NCBI RefSeq assembly: GCF_003443875.1
Contig: NZ_CP027482.1
Coordinates: 1,612,001 to 1,676,000 of the forward strand
DNA from: Aeromicrobium sp. A1-2
Lineage (GTDB): Bacteria; Actinomycetota; Actinomycetes; Propionibacteriales; Nocardioidaceae
Length of the DNA stretch: 64,000 nt
Direction: 5' to 3'
In this document: positions 43,229 through 53,214 of the stretch, piece by piece
Numbering within the stretch: position 1 is the first letter of the stretch
Layout: the number at the start of each line of letters is the position of its first letter
Position numbers and translations under genes: made by a program
The notes under the pieces: generated by a model
Told to the model about the DNA's origin: nothing
The model's database searches: none
Seen by the model: the letters and a program-made list of their open reading frames with translations, nothing else

Positions 43229-46220
43229 CTGAGACACCTTTCGCAAGTGCACGCCAGTCGTTGAGCAAATGTTCCAAATCCGACGTCGCAGAACTTCCGG
43301 ATCCCCCAAGACCTTGCCGGGCGCGATCCAGGCCGTTGTGCAGCCACCCAGAACTGCGTCCGAGCGCTGACTCCAGTTCGATCAGGTCCATCCCACGGTC
43401 CACACATGCGACTGAGAAGGCTGCCGATGGGTCGTCGCGGGCAGTAGAGAGGTCCCGCTCCAGTCGCGTGATACTGGCGCCGTCGACCTTGGACAATCGA
43501 CTGATGTCGTTCTCGATCAAATCCGGAGCGGCAGCTAGTAGTCCACCTGGCACAGCGGCGGTGTAGGCACCGTTTAGAGCAGCGACCACCTCACTCAGGG
43601 TCTCACCCTGATGGAACATCGTTCGGATGGAACTCGCCATCGTCTCTAGTGACCGCAACTGATCATCAACGGTGGCCTCGATCGTGCGGATACTTGCAGC
43701 GGCCTTGCGTGCCCAAAGCGGGATACTCTCTTGTGACCATTCCGAGAGTTGGTTCTTCGCAATGCGTCGCACGAGCGGCAGTACGCGCGCCGCATCGATC
43801 GCTTGAACCCTGCCAGTCTTTCCTTGGCTTATGCCTACTCTGTCGCGCAGATCAGAAATGAAGGCAGGCCGTTCTTGAAGATGCCTGGCAGACTGCGCTT
43901 GCCACGCAGGAATTCGGAGGTTGGCATCCGCCCGGCGCCAGCCGATTCCATCGTCGAATACGGCGCTGAGAATGTCATCGGTCGAAGGCTTCAACCCCAG
44001 TCGACCTGCGATCATCGCGCCTCTGAACGAGACCTCCACAGCCGCCTGGAGTTGACTCTCTTCAGCGGATCTCTCGCGAACCACCATCTGTTGAAGAGCG
44101 GCCGCGTGCTGTTGAGCAAGGTGGTCCAGACGCGCGAGCGACTCCACGCTGACGCCATCAATGCCCTCGTTCACTCTAAGGAGATCTTGGAAGAACTGTG
44201 CGTTAGTGCCGTTTCGCTTGAACTCGATGAGGGCTTTGTGTCCTTCTCCCAACTGGTCCGCTCCCCGCGAACCTTCGATCAGGATCGTCAGAGAGTTGGT
44301 CTTGGGCCACGCACGGTCAAGCACAGCGACAGCCGGCTCTTTGGCCAGCGGATCCGTCCACCGTGCCTGCTCGATGACTGCGGCGCGGACGATGATCCTG
44401 ATTCTGGCTTCAATATCTTGGGGAAGGGCACCGCCTCGTGACGCCCAGTCCTCCACGACCTGCAACTTTTTCTGTAGCGCGTTCGGTACCGGAGAGTCTG
44501 GTTCGTCTACCAGCCCCGGAGCGGGAGGTGGCGGATTCGGATTGGTGGTTTCTACATCCAGTTGCGAAAGAGTAAACGCTTGATGGATCCCTCGTGCGAG
44601 ATTCGTCAACTCGTTTGGCCCGTTGCCCCAAAACTCTAGGAGCAGTTTGCGCCGGTCCGGTTCTTCATGATCAAGTTCCTCAATCTGCGTTTGCACACTG
44701 GTCGAGAGTCCCGAGACGTGATTTGAAGTAGGAAAGTCCTCGCGGAACCGAGTACTGGGGAAGTCGCCCGATTCGATCTCGTCGTGGAACTCGACAAGAA
44801 CGTGGCGGAGTACCCCACCAAGCGCAGTCCTCGGATTAAACGCACGTCCTTGCCCATTTGACGTGCGAGAGCGGACGCTTCGGATCAGTGCCGAGGCGTT
44901 GAACGGGTAGAGGCCAAACCCTTCAGTTGAGGTGCCGAACGATGTGTGACACACGTCCTCGAACCGGCACGCGCCGCAGGCATTCGGGACGCTGCCGTTC
45001 CTCTCCCCGAGTTCCAGCGCATGGCGTCCCGTCCTAGCCGCGTTCAGGTAGCGTCCCACAAAGTCTGAAATCGCAGCGTCCGATACGTCCTCGCCAAATT
45101 GAATGTCGAGGTCGTACGCGTGGGGAACGCTGGCCGCTACTCGCGTGCGGACTGTGTCCTCAAGGCGATCGAAGTAGCCACTGGTAACCGCCATGATGGT
45201 CCGGATCGGAGCATAAATGGCTTGGCCATCCTTGACACCGGTTTCGGTGATGGCGTCAAGCAAGTCCCTCTGGACACCCTGGATCAGTGCGAAATCTTCA
45301 ATCAGCAGGATGATCTCTTCACCACGGGCCTGCAAAATCTCCCGAATGCGAAGCATCGCCCTCTGGAGGCGGCCAATACCAAGATTCGCGGCCTCCATCA
45401 CTGCGATGTCAAGGTTATCGTTGAGAAGGCGGACTGCTGCGTCCTGAAGGCCTGCATTCGCCGCCAGCACGCGGTAGATCTTTTGACTGGCAGCCGAAGC
45501 GTGAGTCACATCGGTGACATCAAGTGGCAGATCCTCGAGTCGAAATTCAAGAGGGATCTCAGACTCGTCCTGGCCCTTTCCTTCAAGGAGGTGCTTGGCC
45601 CGACGTGGAACGAGCGCGCCCGGTCGGAGCAAGTGCCCGCGGAAGAATGGATCGTGCATGAGCAGGTACAACCCGCGTACGTCCCCAACCAGCGCTCGCT
45701 CACTAGGAGTCTTCGGCGCTGCTCGCACCAACGCCTCCGCAAGGCTGTCGAGTAGGCGCCGTTCGAGCTGTTCCTGAGAGAAGTTCGTGTCAAGTCCTTC
45801 GGAAGATCGCCGCAAGTCGTCGAATTCTTCCCCCTCACTCCCGAGCAGCAACCTTGAGACGACGTCCGCAAGGCTAGTAGCCGTTTTAGGAAGGTAGATG
45901 ACCTTCATCTGAGGAGAGGCTTCCAGCTTTTCGTGGATCCACCTCACGAGATGAGACTTACCAGTTCCCGATTGGCCGATGACCGGAAGGAGCAGCACGC
46001 CGTTGTTTGTCGCCCGCGACACAAAGTCCGCGAGCACATCAGCCTCAGTCACGTACGAACCTCTACCGCTGGACCCGCCGTCCACCAAGGCCCTTCTCCG
46101 AATTGCCAACGGCGCATGGGTGGCAAGAAAGACGCCTCGTGAGGGGCTGACTGCCTCGGTGCTAATCGTCTGCTGTGCACTCTCGACGGACCAGCATGTG
46201 AAGCGCGTGAATTCATCCAT
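43221..46220 (-). CDS. dpdH: DpdH, large P-loop ATPase
   Basis: The 999 residues contain an AAA-like ATPase: Walker A LPVIGQSGTGKSHLVRWI near residue 85 and Walker B EIILLIEDFALIQG near residue 290. A compact cysteine cluster ACGACRFEDVCHTSFG lies around residue 415, suggesting a metal site. The C-terminal half is long and helical. The ATG overlaps the dpdG stop by 8 nt. It is the ATPase of the Dpd restriction arm by family and position. Confidence 0.82.
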   Translation of the reverse strand: MDEFTRFTCWSVESAQQTISTEAVSPSRGVFLATHAPLAIRRRALVDGGSSGRGSYVTEADVLADFVSRATNNGVLLLPVIGQSGTGKSHLVRWIHEKLEASPQMKVIYLPKTATSLADVVSRLLLGSEGEEFDDLRRSSEGLDTNFSQEQLERRLLDSLAEALVRAAPKTPSERALVGDVRGLYLLMHDPFFRGHLLRPGALVPRRAKHLLEGKGQDESEIPLEFRLEDLPLDVTDVTHASAASQKIYRVLAANAGLQDAAVRLLNDNLDIAVMEAANLGIGRLQRAMLRIREILQARGEEIILLIEDFALIQGVQRDLLDAITETGVKDGQAIYAPIRTIMAVTSGYFDRLEDTVRTRVAASVPHAYDLDIQFGEDVSDAAISDFVGRYLNAARTGRHALELGERNGSVPNACGACRFEDVCHTSFGTSTEGFGLYPFNASALIRSVRSRTSNGQGRAFNPRTALGGVLRHVLVEFHDEIESGDFPSTRFREDFPTSNHVSGLSTSVQTQIEELDHEEPDRRKLLLEFWGNGPNELTNLARGIHQAFTLSQLDVETTNPNPPPPAPGLVDEPDSPVPNALQKKLQVVEDWASRGGALPQDIEARIRIIVRAAVIEQARWTDPLAKEPAVAVLDRAWPKTNSLTILIEGSRGADQLGEGHKALIEFKRNGTNAQFFQDLLRVNEGIDGVSVESLARLDHLAQQHAAALQQMVVRERSAEESQLQAAVEVSFRGAMIAGRLGLKPSTDDILSAVFDDGIGWRRADANLRIPAWQAQSARHLQERPAFISDLRDRVGISQGKTGRVQAIDAARVLPLVRRIAKNQLSEWSQESIPLWARKAAASIRTIEATVDDQLRSLETMASSIRTMFHQGETLSEVVAALNGAYTAAVPGGLLAAAPDLIENDISRLSKVDGASITRLERDLSTARDDPSAAFSVACVDRGMDLIELESALGRSSGWLHNGLDRARQGLGGSGSSATSDLEHLLNDWRALAKGVSDA

Positions 46221-47139
46221 TGGATGCCTTGCCGATCGATACCGAGGAAATGCGGCGGAACGAAGGAGTGCCGCGCCGTTCGAAATCCAATAGAACTGAA
46301 CTGCCAGCGTCGGACTTATCCGTAAACGAGATGAGCGACCCCATCGAGTTGACCAGCATTGCGTAGCTCAGGGTGATCGAGACTGCCGATGCTTCGTCAA
46401 CTCGTCCGGATGCAGGAGAAATCCTGCCTCCTGGGAGCACTGGTATGAAGGCCAGAATCTGACCACAGAAATCCGTTGCCGCCACCTCGGTGCCAGGCGC
46501 CCAGAGGACTGCGATTGCATCAGCCACTGCGCGCGCGGGGTTAGAAATGAGCCCGGCTCCGCTGATCGATCGGAGACCCCTGCCTACTGTCCATCGCTCA
46601 GCGAATCCCAGATATTGCGCCCAGTGGACGAACATGTTCCATCTGTTGTCGTTCACAATCATTCTGCCGTCGACACCGCGAAGTGTTGGCCCCGTGCCTC
46701 TATCCGGAGCACCCCGCGACTGGGCCGTCTCCCAGGTCCAGACAGTGTCAAGAGGGCTCTGGGCAAGCAACCAACATAGGCCCCGGACCAGGTCGACGCC
46801 GCGTTCCTGCACTGAAACGTCCAGAAGACCTTCGTTGGCGCGATCGCTGAGAAGAGCAAGCCTTAATCCCCGCTTGAAAGCTGTTTCTGTTTTAGGCGGC
46901 GCTTCCGCGAATGCACCGCTGAATCTCAAAGCACCCTTCTCGTCATCCACAAGGAGACCCAAACCGACCATCCACTGCAGGGTCGACTGGGACCCGTCGC
47001 GCATTTGAAGTGAGGCCGGACTTATCCGCTCGAGTAGTTGCTCACGAGAACAACTTTGAGTGCCAGACAGGTATCGAGTTATCGCCCACATGATTTCGGG
47101 AAGCACCAACTGCCCTACACCTGCGTTCAACATCGCCAT
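46213..47139 (-). CDS. dpdG: DpdG-like protein
   Basis: This is a 308-residue protein without motifs that I recognise. The N-terminal 90 residues resemble a winged-helix arrangement (LPEIMWAITRYLSG, then LQWMVGLGLLVDD). Its ATG overlaps the dpdF stop as TAATG. Assigned to DpdG by position between dpdF and dpdH. Confidence 0.68.
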   Translation of the reverse strand: MAMLNAGVGQLVLPEIMWAITRYLSGTQSCSREQLLERISPASLQMRDGSQSTLQWMVGLGLLVDDEKGALRFSGAFAEAPPKTETAFKRGLRLALLSDRANEGLLDVSVQERGVDLVRGLCWLLAQSPLDTVWTWETAQSRGAPDRGTGPTLRGVDGRMIVNDNRWNMFVHWAQYLGFAERWTVGRGLRSISGAGLISNPARAVADAIAVLWAPGTEVAATDFCGQILAFIPVLPGGRISPASGRVDEASAVSITLSYAMLVNSMGSLISFTDKSDAGSSVLLDFERRGTPSFRRISSVSIGKASNG

Positions 47140-49712
47140 TACAACCTCCCGAGTGCTGTGCGTAACGACATTTGGTTGGACACCAAATCAACATGATTGA
47201 AGTCGGGGTTGTCGATTCCCCTGAGGTTCTCGCCGAAGCAATAGACGGTTGGCAGACCGTCTTGGAATCTATCGACGAGGCCGTCCGGAAGCGGGGCGCC
47301 CTCCGCCGAGTGTACGTAGACGAGTGGCCCTTCCTGCGTCCACAGCGACTCACCACTCTCGTTGAAGATCATCGGACGTCCGGGGGCCAATCGCTGAATC
47401 TTGCGGACCTCCTCGGCATCGAGCGCACCTATGAATGCGGGTATGCAACGCCGCAGGATCGATGCCAGCAGAGTGGGCAGATTGATGCGACGATCGGCAA
47501 CGTCTTTCCACCACACGCCCATCGAAGTTTCGGGTCTCGACAGCAGGGGGAGCATCCCTGACCCGAGGAGTCCGTTGATGTTCGGATCCGGGTCAGGAGG
47601 CCGAGCATAGAAGCCGTCAGTGATCAGTTGATGATTACTTCGACACCAGGAACATCCGCGACACGCCCGTTCTGTAAGAAGGCCGCGTCGAGGACTGTAA
47701 TGCGCCGCGAGCGTCGAACCAATGCACTCGCTTGCGTTGGTCATTCGAATCAACTTTGCGAACCCCTCCTCCTCCAGGCGCCGGAGCACGTCCGTTGCGG
47801 CCGCTACACGTTCGCGCCAGTGGCCCTCGTCGCCGGCGAGGCCATCGAGAAGGGTCACGTCCAGACGGGACCATGCGTCCTTGTAGAAGGTCTGCAATGC
47901 CTCTTCCCGTTCGGTCCTTGACTGCCCCGGCACCGCATCGGGAGGGCCCGCCTGGCTAAGTCTGATCAACTTCGCACGTGCCATGAGGTTGAGAGTTCTC
48001 AGATTCCACTGAGCACTCTGCATAAAGCCTTCGGAAAGATAGGGCGGCAAACTGTTCAGATCCAACGAAAGAACTCGGGCACTCTTTTGAGTTGCGTTCG
48101 AGCGCATCACATCCCAACGCTTCCAACCCTTCTTCGGCGAGATGAGAGTGGTGCGCGACATGCTTCGTGCCGTGCGGAAGTCTTGGTCAGTCCAATAGGC
48201 GATCCCCATCGAGGGAAGACCGTCGCGCCCAGAGCGGCCAACTTCCTGGTAGAAACGATCCAGGGTTTCGGGCACGCAGGCATGTATCACCGTTCGTACC
48301 TCGGAGAAGTCCAACCCAAGGCCGAACGCAGACGTCCCGACTACAACGTCATACGACGTATCGATCAAGCGACCATCTGAAGCCTGTCCGCGCCAACCTT
48401 CGATAGCCGCGCGCCTATCACTCTCCGTGGACTCTCCGGTGACTAGGGCGACGCGACTCAAACCCCGCTCACGAAGCATCGAAGCCATAGCCGCAGCGTC
48501 GCGGACCTTAGTTGTGTAAACGATAAGCGGTCGTGGAGCACACATGACCGCCTCAAGAACCCTCCCGTCTCGTTCCGAGTCGTCCAGACACGAATTCGCG
48601 AAGAACGCCGGTTCGGTCCGAAGCGCTGACCCCCAGATGACCCCCAGCGCACCATCGCTGCCGGCAAATAGTGTCTCGAGAGTCAGAAGGTGGCGCTCGC
48701 CGATCGTCGCGCTGAGCATCAACGTGACCGGTGCATTGGCGCCGGCCCGCTGAAGAAGCACCTGCCTAAGCCCGGCCAGGCTCTGGAACTCCGGTCGAAA
48801 CTCACTCCCCCAGTCCTCGACCAAATGGGCCTCATCGATCACGAGTGTCCCGAGTACACCGTCTTCTGCTGCAGCGATGAGTGACGCGCTCAGTCCAGTC
48901 ACGACCGCTTCGGGCGACGCGAAGACGATCCTTTGTGTGCCTTCGCGAATATCGCGCCGAATCGACTCTTTGACCGCGCTATCGAGGGCACCTGTATAGG
49001 CGTAGCGGCCCGAAGGGCTGCCATCTCGCCTTCCACGGAAGAAGCCTTTGGTGCGACGCTCCATGTCGAGCGCAAGAATCACCGTCGGGACAACCACGAC
49101 AGTGACCGAGGCGGGCGATTGCAACATTCGAATCCAAGCGATTGCCGTCTTGCCGTGGCCCGTCGGGAGGACTACCAAAAGGCTATCGCCCGGCGAACTA
49201 GATGCGACGGCACGTGCTGCCTGCTTTTGTGCGGATGATTGGTAAGCCGAGAATCCGAGTAGGTCGGACCAGAACGGATCGGCCGGGACACTTTCCAATC
49301 TTCTCCTGGACGAGGACTGGCCTAGTCGGTATACGTCGTCCAACTGATCAGTGGCTTCCGTCCGCGACTCGTCCGGAGCGATTCCTGGCAACCACGCATC
49401 CGCGACAATCTCAAAGTGGTCGCCCGTCCTAGCTACCCGACAATGGGCTTCGGACCATTCCTGAGACGAGGGGAACGGAATCGCCCGTTGAACTCGCATC
49501 GACATTGCGCGGCCCTGCACCAGCGATTCCTCGAGAAGAACCTGACGAGCGAGCGATACGAAGTCGGTTGACGTTGCCGACCCGGATATGAGCCCCCCCA
49601 GACATGTCCGGGAACGACGCTGCGCCCCGGTGCCTAGTCCATTTTCGGGGGCGATCTCTGGCCATCGCAGGATTCGATCCTGCAGATCCGCGAAACCGTC
49701 GAAGTTAATCAA
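47139..49712 (-). CDS. dpdF: DpdF, RecQ-like DEAH-box helicase
   Basis: The 857-residue helicase shows Walker A VVLPTGHGKTAIAW, DEAH in LVIDEAHLVEDWG, SAT in TLMLSATIGERH, and the RecQ-like C-terminal lobe DVVVGTSAFGLGLD and RFYQEVGRSGRDGLP. A C-terminal cysteine motif CRGCSWCRSNHQ may bind zinc as in RecQ. The start appears to be TTG (49710-49712), overlapping the dpdE stop by 8 nt. Confidence 0.87.
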   Translation of the reverse strand: MINFDGFADLQDRILRWPEIAPENGLGTGAQRRSRTCLGGLISGSATSTDFVSLARQVLLEESLVQGRAMSMRVQRAIPFPSSQEWSEAHCRVARTGDHFEIVADAWLPGIAPDESRTEATDQLDDVYRLGQSSSRRRLESVPADPFWSDLLGFSAYQSSAQKQAARAVASSSPGDSLLVVLPTGHGKTAIAWIRMLQSPASVTVVVVPTVILALDMERRTKGFFRGRRDGSPSGRYAYTGALDSAVKESIRRDIREGTQRIVFASPEAVVTGLSASLIAAAEDGVLGTLVIDEAHLVEDWGSEFRPEFQSLAGLRQVLLQRAGANAPVTLMLSATIGERHLLTLETLFAGSDGALGVIWGSALRTEPAFFANSCLDDSERDGRVLEAVMCAPRPLIVYTTKVRDAAAMASMLRERGLSRVALVTGESTESDRRAAIEGWRGQASDGRLIDTSYDVVVGTSAFGLGLDFSEVRTVIHACVPETLDRFYQEVGRSGRDGLPSMGIAYWTDQDFRTARSMSRTTLISPKKGWKRWDVMRSNATQKSARVLSLDLNSLPPYLSEGFMQSAQWNLRTLNLMARAKLIRLSQAGPPDAVPGQSRTEREEALQTFYKDAWSRLDVTLLDGLAGDEGHWRERVAAATDVLRRLEEEGFAKLIRMTNASECIGSTLAAHYSPRRGLLTERACRGCSWCRSNHQLITDGFYARPPDPDPNINGLLGSGMLPLLSRPETSMGVWWKDVADRRINLPTLLASILRRCIPAFIGALDAEEVRKIQRLAPGRPMIFNESGESLWTQEGPLVYVHSAEGAPLPDGLVDRFQDGLPTVYCFGENLRGIDNPDFNHVDLVSNQMSLRTALGRL

Positions 49713-52700
49713 ATGACTGACCTAGCGCTACCGGAGAACGAACTATGCAGGACACAGCAAGCACTCGAACCGTGGGTTGCTCGATTCCTTCCCGAAGCGC
49801 TGAAAGCAACCTATGGTCGAGGACCAGCCCTTCCGTATCGCTCACCAGCCTTCCGGCGGCAATTCGGCTTTGCGCCTGTGCACGCAATACGACGGTCTCC
49901 GAAACCGCACGATCCGACGCCTCAGATAGTGCAGTCTGGATCTCGTCTCGTTTGATCAGTGCGTCGTTGGCCGAACTTGCGGCCGACTCGAGAACCGAAG
50001 GAAGTGCGTCCTCCCCTCCGACTATCGACGCTAGCTCGTCGAAGCGACTACCGCTCAGATTCCGATCCCCCGGCGAGTTTCTGTACGGCGCTTCAAGCCA
50101 ACGAAGACGACGAGGATCGAGGACCTCGGCTCCAGAAAGTGCGTTAACCCAAACTGTTGCGTGGATGGGAGCGAACGCTTGGTTGGCTCGCCGCTCGACC
50201 GCTCGCAGGGCTAGGTCGGACCCGTCAGTGAGAGCCACAGCAGTTTCCGTGTCCGCCTCGATGAGAAAATCCATCCCGAGGTAAACCTCGGGGTCAGTGC
50301 CAACAGTCGAATCAACACGCCAGTGCGCCGAAGCCTGGCCCCGGTCTTCAATTCTGAGGACATCCCACAATCGATCAATCAGGGGATTCCCAACACGGAA
50401 TACACGGGCACCCACCTGCTTCATTGCCGCCCACCGATCAAACGTCCCGCGTCGCGTTTCTGGCACGACGGTTTTGATCCGATTGAGCAGGATCGGACTG
50501 ATCAGCGGCTCAGCCCTGGAGTCGCCTATTTCGATCACTCCCCCGCGTTTCTGAACTACGCCCAGACGTAGGCCTTGCTTCGAGGCCACGAACTCCATCG
50601 TCGGAGACTCGATCGACCGCCACTCCAAGTCAACCCGGAGGAGGTCCCTGAGAATATTCCGACGACCGGACGCGAATGCGGCGCTCTGCTCGAGAGCATC
50701 CATGAGTTCGTTGTCTCTTGTCGCCTCAACCAGCGCACTACTGATCTCGTCCTGGACGACGGTGGCCGCCTGTGTTCGATCCTGAAGCGCGGCTCGCCAA
50801 GCCACCTGTGTCAACCCATCGGCCGAGTCTTGCAGTGCAGATATTGATTGACTGAAGACGCCAAAGGCATCCCGAAGGAATAGAAACCACACGTCAAGCG
50901 CAGACACGAGTTCTTCTGGATTCGAGCCTACAAAGTGCTGTGTGGCAGCGGAACCAGAACCGTAGCGATCGACTCGGCCTATGCGTTGCTCCATCGCGTT
51001 CGCGGTCCTAGGGAGTCGAAGGTGGACTACAGCATCCGCCACCTGGAGGTTGCGACCGTCCTCGGCCGACGAGTCCGCGATCAGCACACCACCGTCCCGC
51101 CACTCGGCGATCGCTTGCTCGGACGCCTCAGACCCTTGCAGAACTGAATGCAAATAGAACTTCGCTCTTGGGAAACGGCCGCGAAGAACCGCCGCCAAGT
51201 CGGGCGCCAACACCCCGGTGCCACAAAAGATGATTGCTCGCCTACTCGCACGGAGCACAGGAATCATCGCCGCCACGTGGTCCTCCAGGCCATCGGTCGA
51301 AGCGACGGCACGAAGTTGCTCAAGGAACACCATTTCCCCGTCAAGTAACGGAGCCCGGAGAAGAATCTCCTGTTCGCGCAAGTCCGGAACCGCTTCCGCC
51401 CTTCCGGTCGGCAGTCGCAATCGCGTCTCCAGGCACGCCACGAGATCGTCGATCGGCCCGCCCACCTTGGAAGTCAGGACTGAAAGCAGATCCACGTAGG
51501 GCAGCAGATCCTCGATGTAACCATTGTCGGCAGCGGCAACGGCGAGATCTGCCCACTCTCCAAGTACCTCTCGCCCAACTGAGTGCTCATGGCCAGTTGA
51601 TTCAATCAGTTCAACACTTGCTCGACCAGTCACCTCGAACACTGACTCGAGACCTTCGACGTCGGCGGTTTCCGTAAGCACCACGCTTCTTCTACTGCGG
51701 ATTACACGGCGGTGTAGCCGATAGGTCTCGGAAAGGTGACCCTTAAAGGCTTCGACATCGCAATTGAGGTCTGCCGGCAAATACCCTGGCCTGAGGTCCC
51801 CCGCTGCATCCAGTCGGAGCAAGATTTTATCGGCTAGAGCAGCTGCCCGGGCATCCTCCGGAAGCAGCGCAAGTACACCTCCGATCGCGTCCGGAAGTAG
51901 AAACGGAAGATCGGAATCTATCGAAAAGGCTGCCCTGCCCAGTTCTTTTCGAATGGCCAGCTTGGCGCGGAAGCCTTCGAGGTCTTGCCACCGGTAGACG
52001 TGTGGATCCAAGAGATGAAGCAGTCCGAGATGAGTACTCTCGCGGCGCATGATGGGGGTCGCGCTCAGGAGCAGCACGGACTCTGACGAATGACACAGGG
52101 ACGCGAGTTCTCGGTAGGGCGACGCCGACTCGGTGACGCCATCAATCAATTGATGCGCCTCGTCGACTACGACAAGGTCAAAGCCGGCGTATTCTGCCCA
52201 TCGCTCAGGGGTCTCATGGGCGGAGATCCGCAGTGTCTTCTTCGGAAAATCTCCCACGAAGAACTTGTCGGTAAGTTCGGCGTCCCACTGGCGTCGTAGG
52301 ACATCAGGTGCAATGACAGCAATCCGAGAATTCGGCTTGTCGATAAGACGTTGCCGAATGACGAATCCCGCCTCAATTGTCTTGCCCAACCCCACCTCGT
52401 CAGCCAACAGATACCGCTGGACAGGGTCGGCGAGCACGGTCATGGCTGCAGCAACCTGATGGGAATGGAGCTCCACACCTGATGACAACAGCGATGTTGC
52501 CCCTGCGCACGCGGACCATTGATCGACGAGCGACCTCATCAGTGGCGCTCTCGCATCGCGGAAGTAAGGTGACTCGTTCCCACGCGCGATGAGTACATCG
52601 AGCGGGCTCAAGACGGGCCTAGTCCATCTCACAAACAATCGGTCTTCCGAGACCTTTAAGTCGTAGTCCGAGTTTGGTAGTCGCACGAAATATAGCGGCG

Positions 52701-52953
52701 GATCGCCACCGACGACTCGGCCAGCACGCCAATGTCCAAGCCCGTCCTTAAAAAAGACTCTAGTCTGGACGGCAAGTCGAAGCCGTTTGCACTCGCTGGC
52801 TTCAACCCACTCTGACGCGGCAACTGGCTGGGCGATCGACTCAAAACTGTCTACTCGAACTCGCGAATCCGTCACGGCGCCTACACGACCGTAGCCATCT
52901 ACGCAAGGATGTCCGACGACGTTGCCAACCTGAAAGCTAGTGCCCACACCCAT
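49705..52953 (-). CDS. dpdE: DpdE, SNF2-type helicase/translocase
   Basis: The 1082 residues carry a Swi2/Snf2 core: YLLADEVGLGKTIEAGFVI, LVVVDEAHQLIDG, LLLSATPIMRRES, and motif VI in MEQRIGRVDRYGSGSA. The N-terminal about 110 residues form a small beta-rich domain (GVGTSFQVGNVVGHPCVDGYGRVG). It is the first gene of the minus-strand dpd operon; GGGGTGGGGG lies before the ATG. Its promoter should be in the 261-bp gap to the response regulator gene. Confidence 0.88.
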   Translation of the reverse strand: MGVGTSFQVGNVVGHPCVDGYGRVGAVTDSRVRVDSFESIAQPVAASEWVEASECKRLRLAVQTRVFFKDGLGHWRAGRVVGGDPPLYFVRLPNSDYDLKVSEDRLFVRWTRPVLSPLDVLIARGNESPYFRDARAPLMRSLVDQWSACAGATSLLSSGVELHSHQVAAAMTVLADPVQRYLLADEVGLGKTIEAGFVIRQRLIDKPNSRIAVIAPDVLRRQWDAELTDKFFVGDFPKKTLRISAHETPERWAEYAGFDLVVVDEAHQLIDGVTESASPYRELASLCHSSESVLLLSATPIMRRESTHLGLLHLLDPHVYRWQDLEGFRAKLAIRKELGRAAFSIDSDLPFLLPDAIGGVLALLPEDARAAALADKILLRLDAAGDLRPGYLPADLNCDVEAFKGHLSETYRLHRRVIRSRRSVVLTETADVEGLESVFEVTGRASVELIESTGHEHSVGREVLGEWADLAVAAADNGYIEDLLPYVDLLSVLTSKVGGPIDDLVACLETRLRLPTGRAEAVPDLREQEILLRAPLLDGEMVFLEQLRAVASTDGLEDHVAAMIPVLRASRRAIIFCGTGVLAPDLAAVLRGRFPRAKFYLHSVLQGSEASEQAIAEWRDGGVLIADSSAEDGRNLQVADAVVHLRLPRTANAMEQRIGRVDRYGSGSAATQHFVGSNPEELVSALDVWFLFLRDAFGVFSQSISALQDSADGLTQVAWRAALQDRTQAATVVQDEISSALVEATRDNELMDALEQSAAFASGRRNILRDLLRVDLEWRSIESPTMEFVASKQGLRLGVVQKRGGVIEIGDSRAEPLISPILLNRIKTVVPETRRGTFDRWAAMKQVGARVFRVGNPLIDRLWDVLRIEDRGQASAHWRVDSTVGTDPEVYLGMDFLIEADTETAVALTDGSDLALRAVERRANQAFAPIHATVWVNALSGAEVLDPRRLRWLEAPYRNSPGDRNLSGSRFDELASIVGGEDALPSVLESAASSANDALIKRDEIQTALSEASDRAVSETVVLRAQAQSRIAAGRLVSDTEGLVLDHRLLSALREGIEQPTVRVLAVSCIVRSPVALGQSFD

Positions 52954-53214
52954 TCATGCCCCCACCCCGACGGAAGTTCCTTCCGCACCATAGCTGTGTG
53001 GAGCCGCCTATGTGAGATGTTTTCACCACTTCAGTGACTAGGGTCGTGAGACACAGCAATTCGGCACTTGGGACGATGGCACTTACAGCAGGATCATTGT
53101 CCGTTGTATCTGCGAACGGGTGAGCCTCTTAGACGTTCATCTGCCGTTTTCACCACCCGGCCTACAAGAGTCAGCCACCGGTCCTCGCAACAACCCCACA
53201 GCTACGCTCACGTC
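52954..53214. other. Noncoding right boundary of the Dpd island
   Basis: This divergent gap lies between dpdE and the response regulator gene. Base composition changes here from the A/T-richer island to the G/C-rich flank. An 11-bp direct repeat (GTTTTCACCAC at 53019-53029 and 53146-53156) is present. Longer open frames through this stretch are not convincing genes. No RNA gene is seen. Confidence 0.6.

Noticed and set aside
53019..53156. 11-bp direct repeat GTTTTCACCAC as an island attachment site
   Set aside because: Both copies are on the same side of the island, no partner is seen near 28.6 kb, and there is no integrase gene. Chance or a regulator site is as likely.
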